A stretch of DNA of 64,000 nucleotides from Croceicoccus hydrothermalis (GCF_022378335.1 NZ_JAIQCI010000009.1:1-64000); one strand, 5' to 3'. Counted from the stretch's first letter, positions 7,049 to 18,045 are shown. Made by a program: numbers and translations. The notes: generated from the sequence alone by a model not told the origin.

Positions 7049-9147
7049 CAATCCGTCGCCCCGGTGTCCGGCGTGTCCCCCCCGCCGGCCGGGCTGTCCG
7101 CACCGGCATCGGGGGTGTCGCCTTCGGGGGGGCGGGGGGCGCCGGCGGCGTCGACCGGGCTGGGGCTGGGGGCAGGGCGGCGGCCTTCTTCGACCGCGTC
7201 CTGTATTTCGCCCTGTTCCGGTTTCGGGGCCGCGCCGCCATAGGCCTGTTCATAGGCGGCGTATTTGCGGGACAGCCGTTCCTGTGCCGTACCGCCCCAT
7301 TCTTTTTCATAGTTATGAAGCACTTCGAGCGCCTTGTTCGCATCGAACAGGAAGGTCATGACATCGCGCGCCACCGGATAGGCGGAGGACGAACCGGCCC
7401 CGTGTTCGATCGCCACGGCACAGGCGTAGCGCGGCTTGTCCGCCGGTGCGAAACAGATGAAATGCCCGTGGTCACGATACTTCCAGGGCACGTCGCGCCC
7501 CCCGCGACCATAGGCGAGCGAGACGACCTGCGCCGTACCGGTCTTTCCGGCAAGCTCGATCCCGTCGATGGGCAGGCGTGCGCGTCCCGCAGTGCCGGGA
7601 CCGTTCACAACGTCGCGCATCGCCTGTCGCACGACCTGCAGATGTTCTTCGGGCAGGTTCAGCGAGGGCGCGGGGCGGGGCGCGTTTTCGAGGAGCAGGC
7701 GCGGCTGTATCCGCAAACCGCTCGCGATGCGGGAGGTCATCACCGCCTGCTGCAGCGGATTTACCAGCATGTAGCCCTGTCCGATGGTGGCATTCACCGT
7801 ATCGAAGGTCTGCCATTCCTTGTCGTATTTTTTCAGCTTCCAGGCCGGGTCGGGCACCGTGCCATAGGATTGGCTCGCGACGGGGAGCGGGTATTGATAG
7901 CCGAGCCCCAGGCGCCGCGCCATGTTGGCAATCCGCTCCATGCCGATGCGCTGCGCGAAATAGTAGAAATAGACGTCGCAGCTTTGATAAATGCCCTTTG
8001 CCATGTTGGTGCGCCCGTGGCCGCGCCGGTTCCAGCAGCGAAACACGCGATTGCCCACGCGCAGTCCGCCATTGCAAACCACCGATTCCTCAGGGTCCAG
8101 CCCGCCTTCGAGAAAAGCCAGCGACACGAAGGGTTTCACCGTGGAACCGGGCGGATAAAGCCCGCTCAACACCTTGTTTCGCAAAGGAACATGGTCGTCT
8201 TCGGACAGCATTTTCCATTCGATGCGGCCGATGCCATCGGAAAAGCTGTTGGGGTCGAAACTCGGCATGGAGGACGCGGCGAGAATGTCGCCGTTCTTCA
8301 AATCCATGACCACGACCGACCCGGATTCGGGGCCGAGCCGCCGCGCCGCGTAATCCTGCAACGGGCCGTCGATGGTGAGCTGCACCGGATCGCCCTGCAC
8401 ATCCTCGCGCATGTCGAGATCGCGTACGATCTTGCCGCTCGCGGTGACCTCGGCGCGGCGGGCGCCCGGTTCGCCGCGCAGCGTATGCTCGAAATATTTC
8501 TCGACGCCGTCCTTGCCGATCTTGAAGCCGGGCGTGATGAGCAGCGGCTCCGGCTCCTCCTCGTACTCTTCCGCCGACACCGTGCCGACATAGCCGAGCA
8601 GGTGGCCGACGGCGGGGCCGGTGGGGTAATAGCGCGAAAAACCGCGCTGCGGTACCACACCGGGGAGATCGGGCAGCCGAACCGACAACGCCGCGAACTG
8701 CTCCCAATCGACGCCGGTCGCGACCTCGACCGGGCGGAAACCGCTGGTCGATTCGATCTTGTCGCGAAGATCGGTGATCCCTGCGGGGGTGAGTGCGAGC
8801 ACATCGCCCAGCACCTGCAACGTCTGATCCACATCGACGATGCGGTCGGGGATGAGATCGACGCGAAAATCGGCCCGGTTGGAGGCAAGCGGCACCCCGT
8901 CACGATCGAGAATCCACCCGCGGCGCGGCGGGATGAGCGTGAGATCGACCCGGTTGCTTTCCGAGGCCAGCTCGTATTTTTCGTTCTGCGCCACGGCGAG
9001 ATAGGTCATCCGCCCGGCCAGCAAAAGGCCGATGCCGCCCTGAACCGCGCCGATGAAGAAGGTTCGCCGGTCGAAGCGATTGTTGAGTTCGCCCGCGCTG
9101 ACCCTCTGTTCGGGTTTCGCGACGCGCTTGCCAAAGCCGAACGCCAT
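7048..9147 (-). CDS. mrdA: Penicillin-binding protein 2 (class B transpeptidase)
   Basis: A 699-residue protein with one N-terminal transmembrane segment (about 34-50), a dimerisation domain, and a transpeptidase domain. Active-site motifs: SxxK as STVK with nucleophile Ser335, SCD as the SxN equivalent, and KTGTAQ at Lys535. Role: crosslinking of lateral-wall peptidoglycan with RodA and MreBCD. The start at 9147 shares one base with the mreD stop; the frame runs over 100 codons further upstream, but that part overlaps mreD and is not coding. Odd point: after the domain ends (about residue 632) there is a Pro/Asp/Gly-rich, probably disordered tail of roughly 65 residues. Confidence 0.97.
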   Translation of the reverse strand: MAFGFGKRVAKPEQRVSAGELNNRFDRRTFFIGAVQGGIGLLLAGRMTYLAVAQNEKYELASESNRVDLTLIPPRRGWILDRDGVPLASNRADFRVDLIPDRIVDVDQTLQVLGDVLALTPAGITDLRDKIESTSGFRPVEVATGVDWEQFAALSVRLPDLPGVVPQRGFSRYYPTGPAVGHLLGYVGTVSAEEYEEEPEPLLITPGFKIGKDGVEKYFEHTLRGEPGARRAEVTASGKIVRDLDMREDVQGDPVQLTIDGPLQDYAARRLGPESGSVVVMDLKNGDILAASSMPSFDPNSFSDGIGRIEWKMLSEDDHVPLRNKVLSGLYPPGSTVKPFVSLAFLEGGLDPEESVVCNGGLRVGNRVFRCWNRRGHGRTNMAKGIYQSCDVYFYYFAQRIGMERIANMARRLGLGYQYPLPVASQSYGTVPDPAWKLKKYDKEWQTFDTVNATIGQGYMLVNPLQQAVMTSRIASGLRIQPRLLLENAPRPAPSLNLPEEHLQVVRQAMRDVVNGPGTAGRARLPIDGIELAGKTGTAQVVSLAYGRGGRDVPWKYRDHGHFICFAPADKPRYACAVAIEHGAGSSSAYPVARDVMTFLFDANKALEVLHNYEKEWGGTAQERLSRKYAAYEQAYGGAAPKPEQGEIQDAVEEGRRPAPSPSPVDAAGAPRPPEGDTPDAGADSPAGGGDTPDTGATD

Positions 9148-9704
9148 CAGCCGACCACCTTTACGCGAGCGCGACGAAGCATGTCGAGAACGGCAACGAT
9201 GCGGGTGAAAAGCGGGAACATGATGAGCGACAACAGCAATTGCGGAACGATGAGCGACAGATCGAATGGCCCGCCGGCAAGCGCGGCAATGGCCATGGCC
9301 AGAGCGAGATAGGAAGCGAAAGCGAGACTTGCCACCATCCAGTCCTGCCAGAACCCGCGCCACCGTGCCCAATCGTCGACCATGTCCATCACGATCATGG
9401 TGACGGACCACAGGAACATAGCACTGCCAAATGGCTGTCCGCTGTAAAGATCGTCGATCAGGCCGAGCGGAAACCCGGCCCACACCGGCAACAGGCCCGG
9501 CCGCAACAATTGCCAGCTCACCAGCAGCATGAAGGCGAGCGGCGGCACCACCGGCGCCGATGCGATGATCGGCGACAGCGGGACGAGGGAGAGCAGCGCC
9601 ACGCTGATCCAGGGGACGATGGTCGCGAGAATGCGCGACGGCGCACGATTGATGCGCCGCGAAAAAAGGCCCGATCCGGGCAGCCTGTCGCCGGCGAGGC
9701 TCAT
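9147..9704 (-). CDS. mreD: Rod shape-determining protein MreD
   Basis: A 185-residue inner-membrane protein with about five to six hydrophobic helices and the MreD-like segment WAGFPLGLIDDLYSGQPFG. The start overlaps the mreC stop by four bases (ATGA), and its own stop shares a base with the mrdA start. It bridges MreC and the elongation machinery. MreD sequences vary widely, so position between mreC and mrdA is a large part of the evidence. Confidence 0.93.
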   Translation of the reverse strand: MSLAGDRLPGSGLFSRRINRAPSRILATIVPWISVALLSLVPLSPIIASAPVVPPLAFMLLVSWQLLRPGLLPVWAGFPLGLIDDLYSGQPFGSAMFLWSVTMIVMDMVDDWARWRGFWQDWMVASLAFASYLALAMAIAALAGGPFDLSLIVPQLLLSLIMFPLFTRIVAVLDMLRRARVKVVG

Positions 9705-10582
9705 TCGCCGGGCGCGGGGCGCGGCGGCGGCAGGTCCGTCACCGGTTGCCAGATCGGCTGAATCGTGACGAATTCGGTCGCCGCCGGGTCCGAGATGATG
9801 CGCGCGACCGCACCATCGCGCGTGACATCCCTGACCACCGCGACGGGCACGTTCGGCCGATACAGTCCGCCGGAACCCGAGGTGACGAGCACGTCGCCTT
9901 TTTTCAGCGGATTGATGCCCATCTCGATCAGCCGGACGATAAGCGTTCCATCCGCCTGACCCTGGGCGAAACCCGCAACGTTTCCGCGCGTACGGCGCAC
10001 CGGCACGACGCTCTCGCTATCGGTGATGAGCAGGATACGTGCGGTGCGCGATCCAACCTCCAGCACGCGGCCGACGAGGCCCGTCGGCGATCGGACCGGC
10101 TGACCCACTCTGACGCCGTCCCGCCGTCCCGCGCCGACAAGGGCAAGGCGGCGGCTGCTCGTGGCGGTCGATCCGATGAGGCGGGAGGCAGCGATGGCGC
10201 GGCCATCGGTTTCGCGCATGTTCAGCACGCGTTTCAACCGGCGGTTCTCTTCCTCGATCGCCTCGGCCTCGGCAAGGCGGCTGCGGGCGACGCGCAATTC
10301 CTCGCGCAGGGCGGCGTTCTTGCTCCCCGCCTCGATATAGCCGGCGACCACGTCGATCACCGACTTGCCGTTGGAGCGTCCGATGGCGGACGCCTGCCCG
10401 ACCGGTTCGGCAACATCGGTGGCCGCGGTGCGGGCAAAGGCGAATGCGGACGGGTGAAACAGCGATACGATCAGCAGGACAAGCCCCAGCATCCCGCCAA
10501 CCACGGCCGCGACATAGCTCGTGAAAATTGAGAACTGCGCCCTTTTGGAAAATCCCGGACGCCGATCCATCGGCGGCGCCAT
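9701..10582 (-). CDS. mreC: Rod shape-determining protein MreC
   Basis: A 293-residue protein: a short cytoplasmic N-terminus, one transmembrane segment (about 20-40), a coiled-coil stretch (about 80-120, including ALREELRVARSRLAEAEAIE), and the periplasmic beta-barrel domain with GRVLEVGSRTARILLITDSE and VLVTSGSGGLYRPNVPV. Role: periplasmic scaffold that activates PBP2. It follows mreB after a 39-base gap and overlaps mreD. Confidence 0.96.
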   Translation of the reverse strand: MAPPMDRRPGFSKRAQFSIFTSYVAAVVGGMLGLVLLIVSLFHPSAFAFARTAATDVAEPVGQASAIGRSNGKSVIDVVAGYIEAGSKNAALREELRVARSRLAEAEAIEEENRRLKRVLNMRETDGRAIAASRLIGSTATSSRRLALVGAGRRDGVRVGQPVRSPTGLVGRVLEVGSRTARILLITDSESVVPVRRTRGNVAGFAQGQADGTLIVRLIEMGINPLKKGDVLVTSGSGGLYRPNVPVAVVRDVTRDGAVARIISDPAATEFVTIQPIWQPVTDLPPPRPAPGE

Positions 10583-10621
10583 CTGTCCGCTCCCTCCTCG
10601 TTAGTGCGTGCGACGTCCGGT

Positions 10622-11794
<1,173 letters not shown>

Positions 11795-11870
11795 TTAACC
11801 TTGCCGCCATGGTTTTTCCACAGGGGTCAACTCGATATTCACAACAGTTGGCGTTATCACGAACCGAACC

Positions 11871-13709
11871 ATGGCCCGCATCCGTCGCCTTCCCGAAAGC
11901 CTGATCAATCGCATCGCCGCGGGCGAGGTGGTCGAACGCCCTGCCGCCGCGCTCAAGGAGTTGGTGGAGAACGCCATCGATGCGGGCGCGCGGCAGATTT
12001 CCGTCACGCTGGAGCAGGGCGGCCTTAAGGGAATCGAGGTGACGGACGACGGCATCGGCATGACGCCGGAGGAGATCGCCCTCGCGCTTGAACGCCATGC
12101 GACGTCGAAATTGCCGGACGAGGCGATCGAGGAAGTCGCGACGCTCGGCTTTCGCGGGGAGGCCCTGCCATCCATCGCCAGCGTCGCGCGTCTGACCATC
12201 GAGAGCAGGCCGCGCTCCGCATCGCAGGGCTGGCGGCGCGTGGTCGATCACGGCGAGACGATTGCCGACGAACCCGCAGCATTGCCCCCCGGCACCCGCA
12301 TCCGGGTCGAGAATGTGTTCGCCAGGGTTCCCGCCCGCCGCAAGTTCCTGCGCACCGCGCGCAGCGAATATGGCGCGTGTCACGATATCATGCGCCGTCT
12401 CGCCATGGCGCGGCCGGCGATCGGCTTTACATTGAGCAATGAAGGGCGCCGGATATTCGCGGTGCAGCCGGACGAAGATCTTGGCACGCGGGTAAGCCGC
12501 CTCATCGCGCGGGAGCTTGCCGACAATGCGGTCGCCATCGATTGCACGCGCGGACAGGTGGACGAACCGGTGCGGCTGACCGGGCTGGCCGGCCTGCCGA
12601 CCTATAATCGCGGCGTCGCCGATCATCAGTATCTGTTCGTGAATGGCCGCCCGGTGAAGGATCGCCTGCTGACAGGGGCGGTGCGCGGTGCCTATGCCGA
12701 CATGCTGGCGCGCGACCGGCACGCGGTGCTGGCGCTTTTCCTCGACATACCGGCGCATCTGGTGGACGTGAACGTGCACCCGGCGAAGACCGAGGTGCGC
12801 TTTCGCGACCCGCAGGCCATTCGCGGCATGATCGTGAGCGGGCTTCGCCAGGCGCTCGACACCGGCGACCGGCGCAGTGCGCAGACCCCGTCGCAAAGCG
12901 CCATGCGCGCCTGGCAAAGCGAGCCGTGGCAGGCCGAGCTTCATGCGCAAACCGATCTTTCCACGAAAGGAAGCGCCTTCGCGGTAAAGGAACGCGTGGC
13001 CGAGTTCGGTGCCTTTCCCACGGCCAACACGCGCCCGCACGGCCATGCGGGCGAAAATGCCGCGCCCGTTTTCGAGCCGCAGGGCCGCGCCGAAACCGCG
13101 GAGGAAGCGCCGCAGGATGCCGCCCGCTTTCCCATGGGGATCGCGCGCGGGCAGGTCGCCGAAACCTATATCGTCGCGGAGGCGGAGGACGGGCTCGTGC
13201 TCGTCGATCAGCACGCCGCCCACGAACGGCTCGTGCTCGAACGGCTGCGCGCCGCAGGGGCGGGGGAGGGCGCGCGCCGTTCGCAGGCGCTGCTCATCCC
13301 GCAGGTCGTGGAACTCGACGAAACCGATTGCGACCGTATCGAGGGCGCGGCTGAAAAGCTCGGCACCCTGGGTCTTGTCGTGGAACGGTTCGGGCCGGAC
13401 GCGATGCTCGTACGCGCGATGCCCGGTGCCATTCGCGGCGGCGATCCGGCAAAGCTGTTGCAGGATATTGCCGACGATATCGCGGTGAACGGCGACGCGC
13501 TCCTGCTTGAAGAAAGGCTCGATCTCGTGTTGGCGACGATGGCGTGCCATGGTTCGGTGCGCGCGGGGCGGCGGCTCAATGTGACGGAGATGAACGCCTT
13601 GCTGCGCGAGATGGAGCGCACGCCGCGTTCGGGTCAGTGCAATCATGGTCGTCCGACCTGGGTAAAGCTGTCGATGTCGGACGTGGAAAAGCTGTTCGGG
13701 CGGAAATGA
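11871..13709 (+). CDS. mutL: DNA mismatch repair protein MutL
   Basis: A 612-residue protein. The N-terminal GHKL ATPase has ELVENAIDAGA, DDGIGM and GFRGEALPSIASV. The C-terminal domain carries the metal-dependent nicking motif DQHAAHERLVLE at 446-457. That endonuclease motif is expected in bacteria without MutH, so this MutL is predicted to make the strand nick itself. A linker of about 100 residues (roughly 325-420) separates the domains. Divergent from mreB; a lipoprotein gene follows after 14 bases. Confidence 0.97.
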   Translation: MARIRRLPESLINRIAAGEVVERPAAALKELVENAIDAGARQISVTLEQGGLKGIEVTDDGIGMTPEEIALALERHATSKLPDEAIEEVATLGFRGEALPSIASVARLTIESRPRSASQGWRRVVDHGETIADEPAALPPGTRIRVENVFARVPARRKFLRTARSEYGACHDIMRRLAMARPAIGFTLSNEGRRIFAVQPDEDLGTRVSRLIARELADNAVAIDCTRGQVDEPVRLTGLAGLPTYNRGVADHQYLFVNGRPVKDRLLTGAVRGAYADMLARDRHAVLALFLDIPAHLVDVNVHPAKTEVRFRDPQAIRGMIVSGLRQALDTGDRRSAQTPSQSAMRAWQSEPWQAELHAQTDLSTKGSAFAVKERVAEFGAFPTANTRPHGHAGENAAPVFEPQGRAETAEEAPQDAARFPMGIARGQVAETYIVAEAEDGLVLVDQHAAHERLVLERLRAAGAGEGARRSQALLIPQVVELDETDCDRIEGAAEKLGTLGLVVERFGPDAMLVRAMPGAIRGGDPAKLLQDIADDIAVNGDALLLEERLDLVLATMACHGSVRAGRRLNVTEMNALLREMERTPRSGQCNHGRPTWVKLSMSDVEKLFGRK

Positions 13710-13723
13710 GGGAGAATGCCGCG

Positions 13724-14242
13724 ATGAAGACCCCGATCCATACTTTTGGCCGTTTTGGGGCCCTCGCCCTTCTAACCGTGGCCCTGGCGGCCTGCGGCGA
13801 TGGCGCATCGTTCGATCCGGCCCGGGACGCGGCCGATGTCGCGAAGATCCGCGCCACCCATGACACGCCGCCGGTCATGCCGATCGCGCCGGAGCGGATC
13901 AGCTACTCCGATGTGGAGGACAATAATCTGTTCGGCGTATCCTGCGCCTTTGCACCGGGCAATGGTATGGCGGTGATGATGATGGCGATGCCCGACCGCG
14001 CCTATATGAAGCTGGACGGCAAGATTGTCAGCTTCGCCGCGGACAAGGGTTCGGCCGCGATGCCGCTTGGCACATGGGCGCAATATGACGGCCGCGAATA
14101 TGCCATCCGTATCGCGCAGCCCGAAGGGGAGGCGCCGCAGGACGGCATATCGAGGGTAAGCTGGAACGGTTCGATCGCGGTCGTCGATGGGCGAAACCGC
14201 CCGGTCTACGAAGAAAGCGGCACGTTGCAATGCGGGAGCTGA
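13724..14242 (+). CDS. Putative lipoprotein of unknown function
   Basis: A 172-residue protein. The signal sequence ends in a lipobox, ALAAC, so the mature protein should begin with a lipidated Cys at about 22. The rest is a soluble periplasmic domain with the segment DNNLFGVSCAFAPGNGMAVM and a C-terminal cysteine (LQCGS), which could pair with the one in VSCAF. I do not recognise a named domain. Start ATG at 13724, with GGAGAATG upstream; the frame extends far back inside mutL and that part is not coding. Confidence 0.8.
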   Translation: MKTPIHTFGRFGALALLTVALAACGDGASFDPARDAADVAKIRATHDTPPVMPIAPERISYSDVEDNNLFGVSCAFAPGNGMAVMMMAMPDRAYMKLDGKIVSFAADKGSAAMPLGTWAQYDGREYAIRIAQPEGEAPQDGISRVSWNGSIAVVDGRNRPVYEESGTLQCGS

Positions 14243-14571
14243 TCTGAGCGTGCGGCCTGCGGGAGGACAGCGCGGTGGAGCGATAACTTCACCGGATTGG
14301 ATAGCTTGCCCCCTGTCGCGACTGTTCCGCTTTATAGCATCGCGGTGCTGCTACGCGTTTTGAAGGTTTTCGTCACCTGGTGCACCGGGTTTCGGGGGTA
14401 GGGGGGACAAAGACCGGCGTAGATCGTCGCGGCCTTCTCCACGACGCGAAAGTCTTCGAACCAGAGCATCGTATTGGGTGAGGACGCCCGCGTTCAAAGT
14501 TCCCTTCGCCATGCCGCCCCACGCTCGCCGATCGGCAGGCATGGGGCGTCACATCGCAGGATCGCGTCAGA
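14243..14571. other. Intergenic region without recognised gene
   Basis: 329 bases between the lipoprotein gene and the DUF1206 gene (convergent). It contains a GC-rich stem-loop at about 14513-14550 (GCCCCA...TGGGGC around a GCCGATCGGC core) that could help end transcription of either neighbour, though it has no T-run. A 63-codon minus-strand ORF here has no motif and is not called. Confidence 0.4.
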
Positions 14572-15381
14572 TCAGAGGCGGTAGGCCGGCTTCAGCCCGT
14601 CGGGGCCAAGGTCGGGGACCACGCGATAACGCGCCATCACGAGGCTGAACACGCCGAAAAGCAGCAAGCCGATCGCCACCAGCGTAAACCAGATGCCGTC
14701 ATCACGAAGCGATGCAACCGCGCCGCCCAGCGATTTTACCTGCGAAGAGCTGTCCAGCCAAGCCGACTGCACCAGCGACCAGCCGATGACGACAAACACC
14801 ACGGCCCGCGCGGCATAGCCCGCATGGCCGAGATATTTCGTGAAATCGGGCGCCCGGCCCGAAATGCGGTTCATGAAATCGCCGGTGATCGCTTTCTTGC
14901 CCTGCATGACGCCGGCGATCAGGAAGCCGAGCCCCACGATGCCGATGATCGCCGGGCCGAAACCCATCGACAGGACGGTGCCGGTCGCCTGTTCGGCGCC
15001 GCTGGCTCCGCCCGACGACTGCTTGTCACCCTGCGCGAATTGGAACGCGGTATAGGCGAGCACGAGATGCGCGATACCGCTCGCGCCGTGCCCGACACGG
15101 TGGGCGATGCCCTTCTTGTCGCTGCCGTAATGTTCGATGTCGAACAACGGGCTGCACAGCCGGTACAGCGCATAGCCCAGGAGGCCCAGCGCACACAGAT
15201 ACAGGATCGGCGTGCCGAGCGGAATATCCTGCAGATAGTCGAACGCACCGCTCGCGCCATCGTCGGCCTGGCCCTGTCCGGTGGTGGACAGGAACAGATA
15301 GCCGATGAGAATATAGACCACGCCCCGCGCGGCAAAGCCGAGGCGCACGAGCCAGCGGAATTTTTCGGACTTGTCTACCAT
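14572..15381 (-). CDS. DUF1206 membrane protein
   Basis: A 269-residue protein with six hydrophobic helices arranged as three repeats of two. Each repeat contains a related pattern: GFAARGVVYILIGY near 14-27, GHGASGIAHLVLAY near 97, and GHAGYAARAVVFVVIG near 185. This triple repeat is the DUF1206 signature. Function unknown; an inner-membrane location is expected. It stands alone between a convergent lipoprotein gene and ychF. Confidence 0.88.
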   Translation of the reverse strand: MVDKSEKFRWLVRLGFAARGVVYILIGYLFLSTTGQGQADDGASGAFDYLQDIPLGTPILYLCALGLLGYALYRLCSPLFDIEHYGSDKKGIAHRVGHGASGIAHLVLAYTAFQFAQGDKQSSGGASGAEQATGTVLSMGFGPAIIGIVGLGFLIAGVMQGKKAITGDFMNRISGRAPDFTKYLGHAGYAARAVVFVVIGWSLVQSAWLDSSSQVKSLGGAVASLRDDGIWFTLVAIGLLLFGVFSLVMARYRVVPDLGPDGLKPAYRL

Positions 15382-15488
15382 TGTCAGTTCCCCTTCTGAT
15401 GGTGTGACAACGGTGGTGGCCCGAAATGGTGCCCGCTGGCCAATCCGATGTTAATTAAACTGTGGAAGCAATTGATTTTCCGGATGGT

Positions 15489-16589
15489 TCATACGTTGAA
15501 CTTGAACAGCATCACGTCGCCGTCATTGACGATATATTCCTTGCCTTCCTGCCGCAGCTTGCCCGCCTCGCGCGCCGCGCTTTCACCGCCCAGCGTCACG
15601 TAATCGTCGTAGGCGATGGTTTCGGCCCGGATGAAGCCGCGCTCGAAATCGGTGTGGATCTCGCCGGCGGCCTGCGGTGCCTTTGCCCCCTTGGCCACGG
15701 TCCATGCCCGCGTTTCCTTCGGCCCGGCGGTAAAGAACGTCTGCAGGCCGAGCAGCTGGTATCCTGCGCGAATCACGCGGGCGAGCCCCGTTTCCTCCAG
15801 CCCCAGCTCGGCGAGATATTCGGCGCGTTCCTCGCCATTCATGCCGACAAGCTCCGCCTCGATCGCGGCGGAGACGACGACGGCCTGCGCGCCCTCGGCC
15901 TCGGCCTTGGCGAACACTTTTTCCGCCATCGCATTGCCGGTCGCGGCCTCGTCCTCGGCCACGTTGCAGACGTAGAGCACGGGTTTGGCGGTCAGCAATT
16001 GCGCTTGGCCGAAGACGCGCGCCTCTTCCTCGTCCTTCGGTTCGGTAAGGCGGGCGGGCTTCCCTTCGCGCAGGAGTTCGAGCGCCTGTCCCAGCACGCT
16101 GGCCGCGATCTTCATCTCCTTGTCACCGGTCTTCGCACGCTTTTCGGCGGCGGGCACTCGCTTTTCCAGGCTTTCGAGATCGGCCATCAGCAATTCGGTC
16201 TCGACCACCTCAGCATCGGCGAGCGGATCGACCTTGTTGGCGACATGCTGAATATCGTCATCCTCGAAACAGCGCAGCACGTGCACGATCGCGTCCACCT
16301 CGCGAATATTGCCGAGGAACTGATTGCCCAGCCCTTCGCCCTTGGACGCGCCCTTTACCAGACCGGCGATGTCGACGAAGGCAAGCTGCGTCGGGATGGT
16401 CTTGGCCGACCCCGCGATACCCGCAATCTTGTCGAGCCGTTCATCGGGCACGCCGACCTGTCCGACATTGGGTTCGATGGTGCAGAACGGATAGTTCGCC
16501 GCCTGCGCCGCCTGCGTTTCGGTCAGCGCGTTGAAAAGGGTCGATTTGCCCACATTGGGAAGGCCGACGATGCCGCAACGAAAACCCAT
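15489..16589 (-). CDS. ychF: Redox-regulated ATPase YchF (Obg-family P-loop protein)
   Basis: A 366-residue protein. G1 motif GLPNVGKSTLFNALTET near residue 8, then the switch region DIAGLVKGASKGEGLGNQFL, a coiled-coil insertion, and a C-terminal TGS domain (about 280-366) with QTFFTAGPKETRAW. The family binds ATP rather than GTP, and is linked to ribosomes and the oxidative stress response. Length matches E. coli YchF. It follows pth on the same strand after about 100 bases. Confidence 0.97.
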   Translation of the reverse strand: MGFRCGIVGLPNVGKSTLFNALTETQAAQAANYPFCTIEPNVGQVGVPDERLDKIAGIAGSAKTIPTQLAFVDIAGLVKGASKGEGLGNQFLGNIREVDAIVHVLRCFEDDDIQHVANKVDPLADAEVVETELLMADLESLEKRVPAAEKRAKTGDKEMKIAASVLGQALELLREGKPARLTEPKDEEEARVFGQAQLLTAKPVLYVCNVAEDEAATGNAMAEKVFAKAEAEGAQAVVVSAAIEAELVGMNGEERAEYLAELGLEETGLARVIRAGYQLLGLQTFFTAGPKETRAWTVAKGAKAPQAAGEIHTDFERGFIRAETIAYDDYVTLGGESAAREAGKLRQEGKEYIVNDGDVMLFKFNV

Positions 16590-16686
16590 CGAAAACTCCG
16601 GTCAAGAATTGAGCCGCGCCCATAGCCGGATCGGCGGGACATGGCCAGAAAACAGATATTGCGGCCGATACCGCGTTCTTGATGCC

Positions 16687-17256
16687 TCAGCCGTTCAGCC
16701 GCATCGCGACGTCATTCATGAACCGCTCGCCATCGCCCCTGGCCAGCCATTCCGCCTCCGCCGCGACCGCGCCGAGCATCGCGGCAAGATCGTCCATCTC
16801 CACCTTGGCATAATTGCCGAGGACATGGCCGGTAACCCGGTCTTTCGATCCCGGATGGCCGATGCCGAGCCGCACACGGGTGAATTCGCGGCCCATATGG
16901 CTGTCGATACTGCGCAGCCCGTTATGCCCCGCCGTGCCGCCGCCCTGCTTCACCTTCACGCGCATGGGGTCGAGGTCGAGTTCGTCGTGAAAGACGGTGA
17001 GCGCGTCGATCTCCAGCTTGTAGAAGCGCATCGCTTCGGCAACCGAACGCCCGCTCTCGTTCATATAGGTCGCGGGTTTAAGCAGCAGGATACGATGCGC
17101 GCCGATACGGCCTTCCTGCAACCAGCCGGAAAACTTCTTCTGCACCGGGCCGAAGCCATGCATGTCGGCAATCGTGTCAAGCGCCATGAAACCGACATTG
17201 TGCCGGTTCAGCGCGTATTTCGCGCCCGGATTGCCAAGACCTGTCCATAATTGCAT
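16687..17256 (-). CDS. pth: Peptidyl-tRNA hydrolase
   Basis: A 189-residue enzyme that releases peptides from prematurely dropped peptidyl-tRNA. Seen: GLGNPGAKYALNRHNVGF with the catalytic His, FHDELDL with the Asp that positions it, and GGGTAGHNGLRSI. Full length. It lies downstream of rplY with a hairpin terminator between, an arrangement (L25 then pth then ychF) common in proteobacteria. Confidence 0.97.
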   Translation of the reverse strand: MQLWTGLGNPGAKYALNRHNVGFMALDTIADMHGFGPVQKKFSGWLQEGRIGAHRILLLKPATYMNESGRSVAEAMRFYKLEIDALTVFHDELDLDPMRVKVKQGGGTAGHNGLRSIDSHMGREFTRVRLGIGHPGSKDRVTGHVLGNYAKVEMDDLAAMLGAVAAEAEWLARGDGERFMNDVAMRLNG

Positions 17257-17289
17257 GGCGTTTTCCTATCCCAGCCGCGGCCAAAAGCA

Positions 17290-17324
17290 AAACGCCGGCC
17301 TTGCGCATGGCACGGCCGGCGTTT
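17290..17324 (-). terminator. Rho-independent terminator after rplY
   Basis: Stem AAACGCCGGCC (17290-17300) pairs with GGCCGGCGTTT (17314-17324) around a 13-base loop. Read on the minus strand, the stem is followed by TTTTGCTTTT, a workable U-tract. It sits between rplY and pth and would attenuate read-through into pth. Confidence 0.75.
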
Positions 17325-17349
17325 CGTCTCGCCAGAAAGCAAGAACGCG

Positions 17350-18045
17350 TCAGGCGCTCTTTTCTTGCTGTTCCTTGGCGGCATCGTCGTCCGGGCCCTG
17401 CTCGGTCGCGGCGGTTTCGCCCGCTTCCATGCCGGCACCCGTCTGATCCGAACCCTCTTCACCATCGGCCTTCTTGAGAGCCGAGGGCGCGACGACGGTC
17501 GCGATGGTGAAGTCGCGGTCGGTGATCGCGCTTTCCGAACCCTTGGGCAGGTTCACGTGGCTGATGTGGATCGAATCGCCGATTTCGAGACCGGTCACGT
17601 CGATCTCGATCTGGTCGGGGATATGGTCGGCGTCGCAGACCAGTTCCAGCTCGTGACGCACGACGTTAAGCACGCCGCCACGCTTGAGCCCGGGGGCCGC
17701 TTCCTCGTTCACGAACACGACGGGCACGTTCACGTCGACCTTCGCATCCTTGGCAAGGCGGAAGAAATCGACATGGGTCGGCGTATCGCGAACCGGGTGA
17801 AGGGCGACGTCCTTGGGCAGGGTGCGCAGCTTCTTGCCGTCGAGTTCGACCATCACGATCGAATTCATGAAATGGCCGGTGTCCAGCAGTTTCACCAGCG
17901 CACGTTCCTCGACGTGGATGGGCTGCGGTTCTTCCTTGCCACCGTAGATGACGGCGGGAACGCGACCTTCGCGGCGCAGGGCACGGGAGGCTCCCTTGCC
18001 TGCCCGTTCGCGCTTTTCGGCCGCCAGGGTAAGCTGATCGCTCAT
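17350..18045 (-). CDS. rplY: 50S ribosomal protein L25 (Ctc form)
   Basis: A 231-residue protein of the long, two-domain L25/Ctc type. The N-terminal 5S-rRNA-binding domain (1-95) contains [20 protein letters not shown]. The C-terminal beta domain (about 96-190) contains [20 protein letters not shown]. An acidic, Gln/Glu-rich tail of about 35 residues follows. Role: binds 5S rRNA in the large subunit. The terminator follows directly. Confidence 0.96.
   Translation of the reverse strand: MSDQLTLAAEKRERAGKGASRALRREGRVPAVIYGGKEEPQPIHVEERALVKLLDTGHFMNSIVMVELDGKKLRTLPKDVALHPVRDTPTHVDFFRLAKDAKVDVNVPVVFVNEEAAPGLKRGGVLNVVRHELELVCDADHIPDQIEIDVTGLEIGDSIHISHVNLPKGSESAITDRDFTIATVVAPSALKKADGEEGSDQTGAGMEAGETAATEQGPDDDAAKEQQEKSA

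Noticed and set aside
7042..9312. 756-codon ORF on the plus strand
   Set aside because: Antisense to mrdA. It is a high-GC shadow frame rich in Arg, His and Gly with no family motif, while mrdA has all active-site motifs.
14351..14542. 63-codon minus-strand ORF
   Set aside because: No motif or ribosome site; it lies in a region with GC-rich stem-loops.
15382..15440. EcfG promoter before the DUF1206 gene
   Set aside because: GTTCC and AACG occur, but in the wrong order for a minus-strand promoter.
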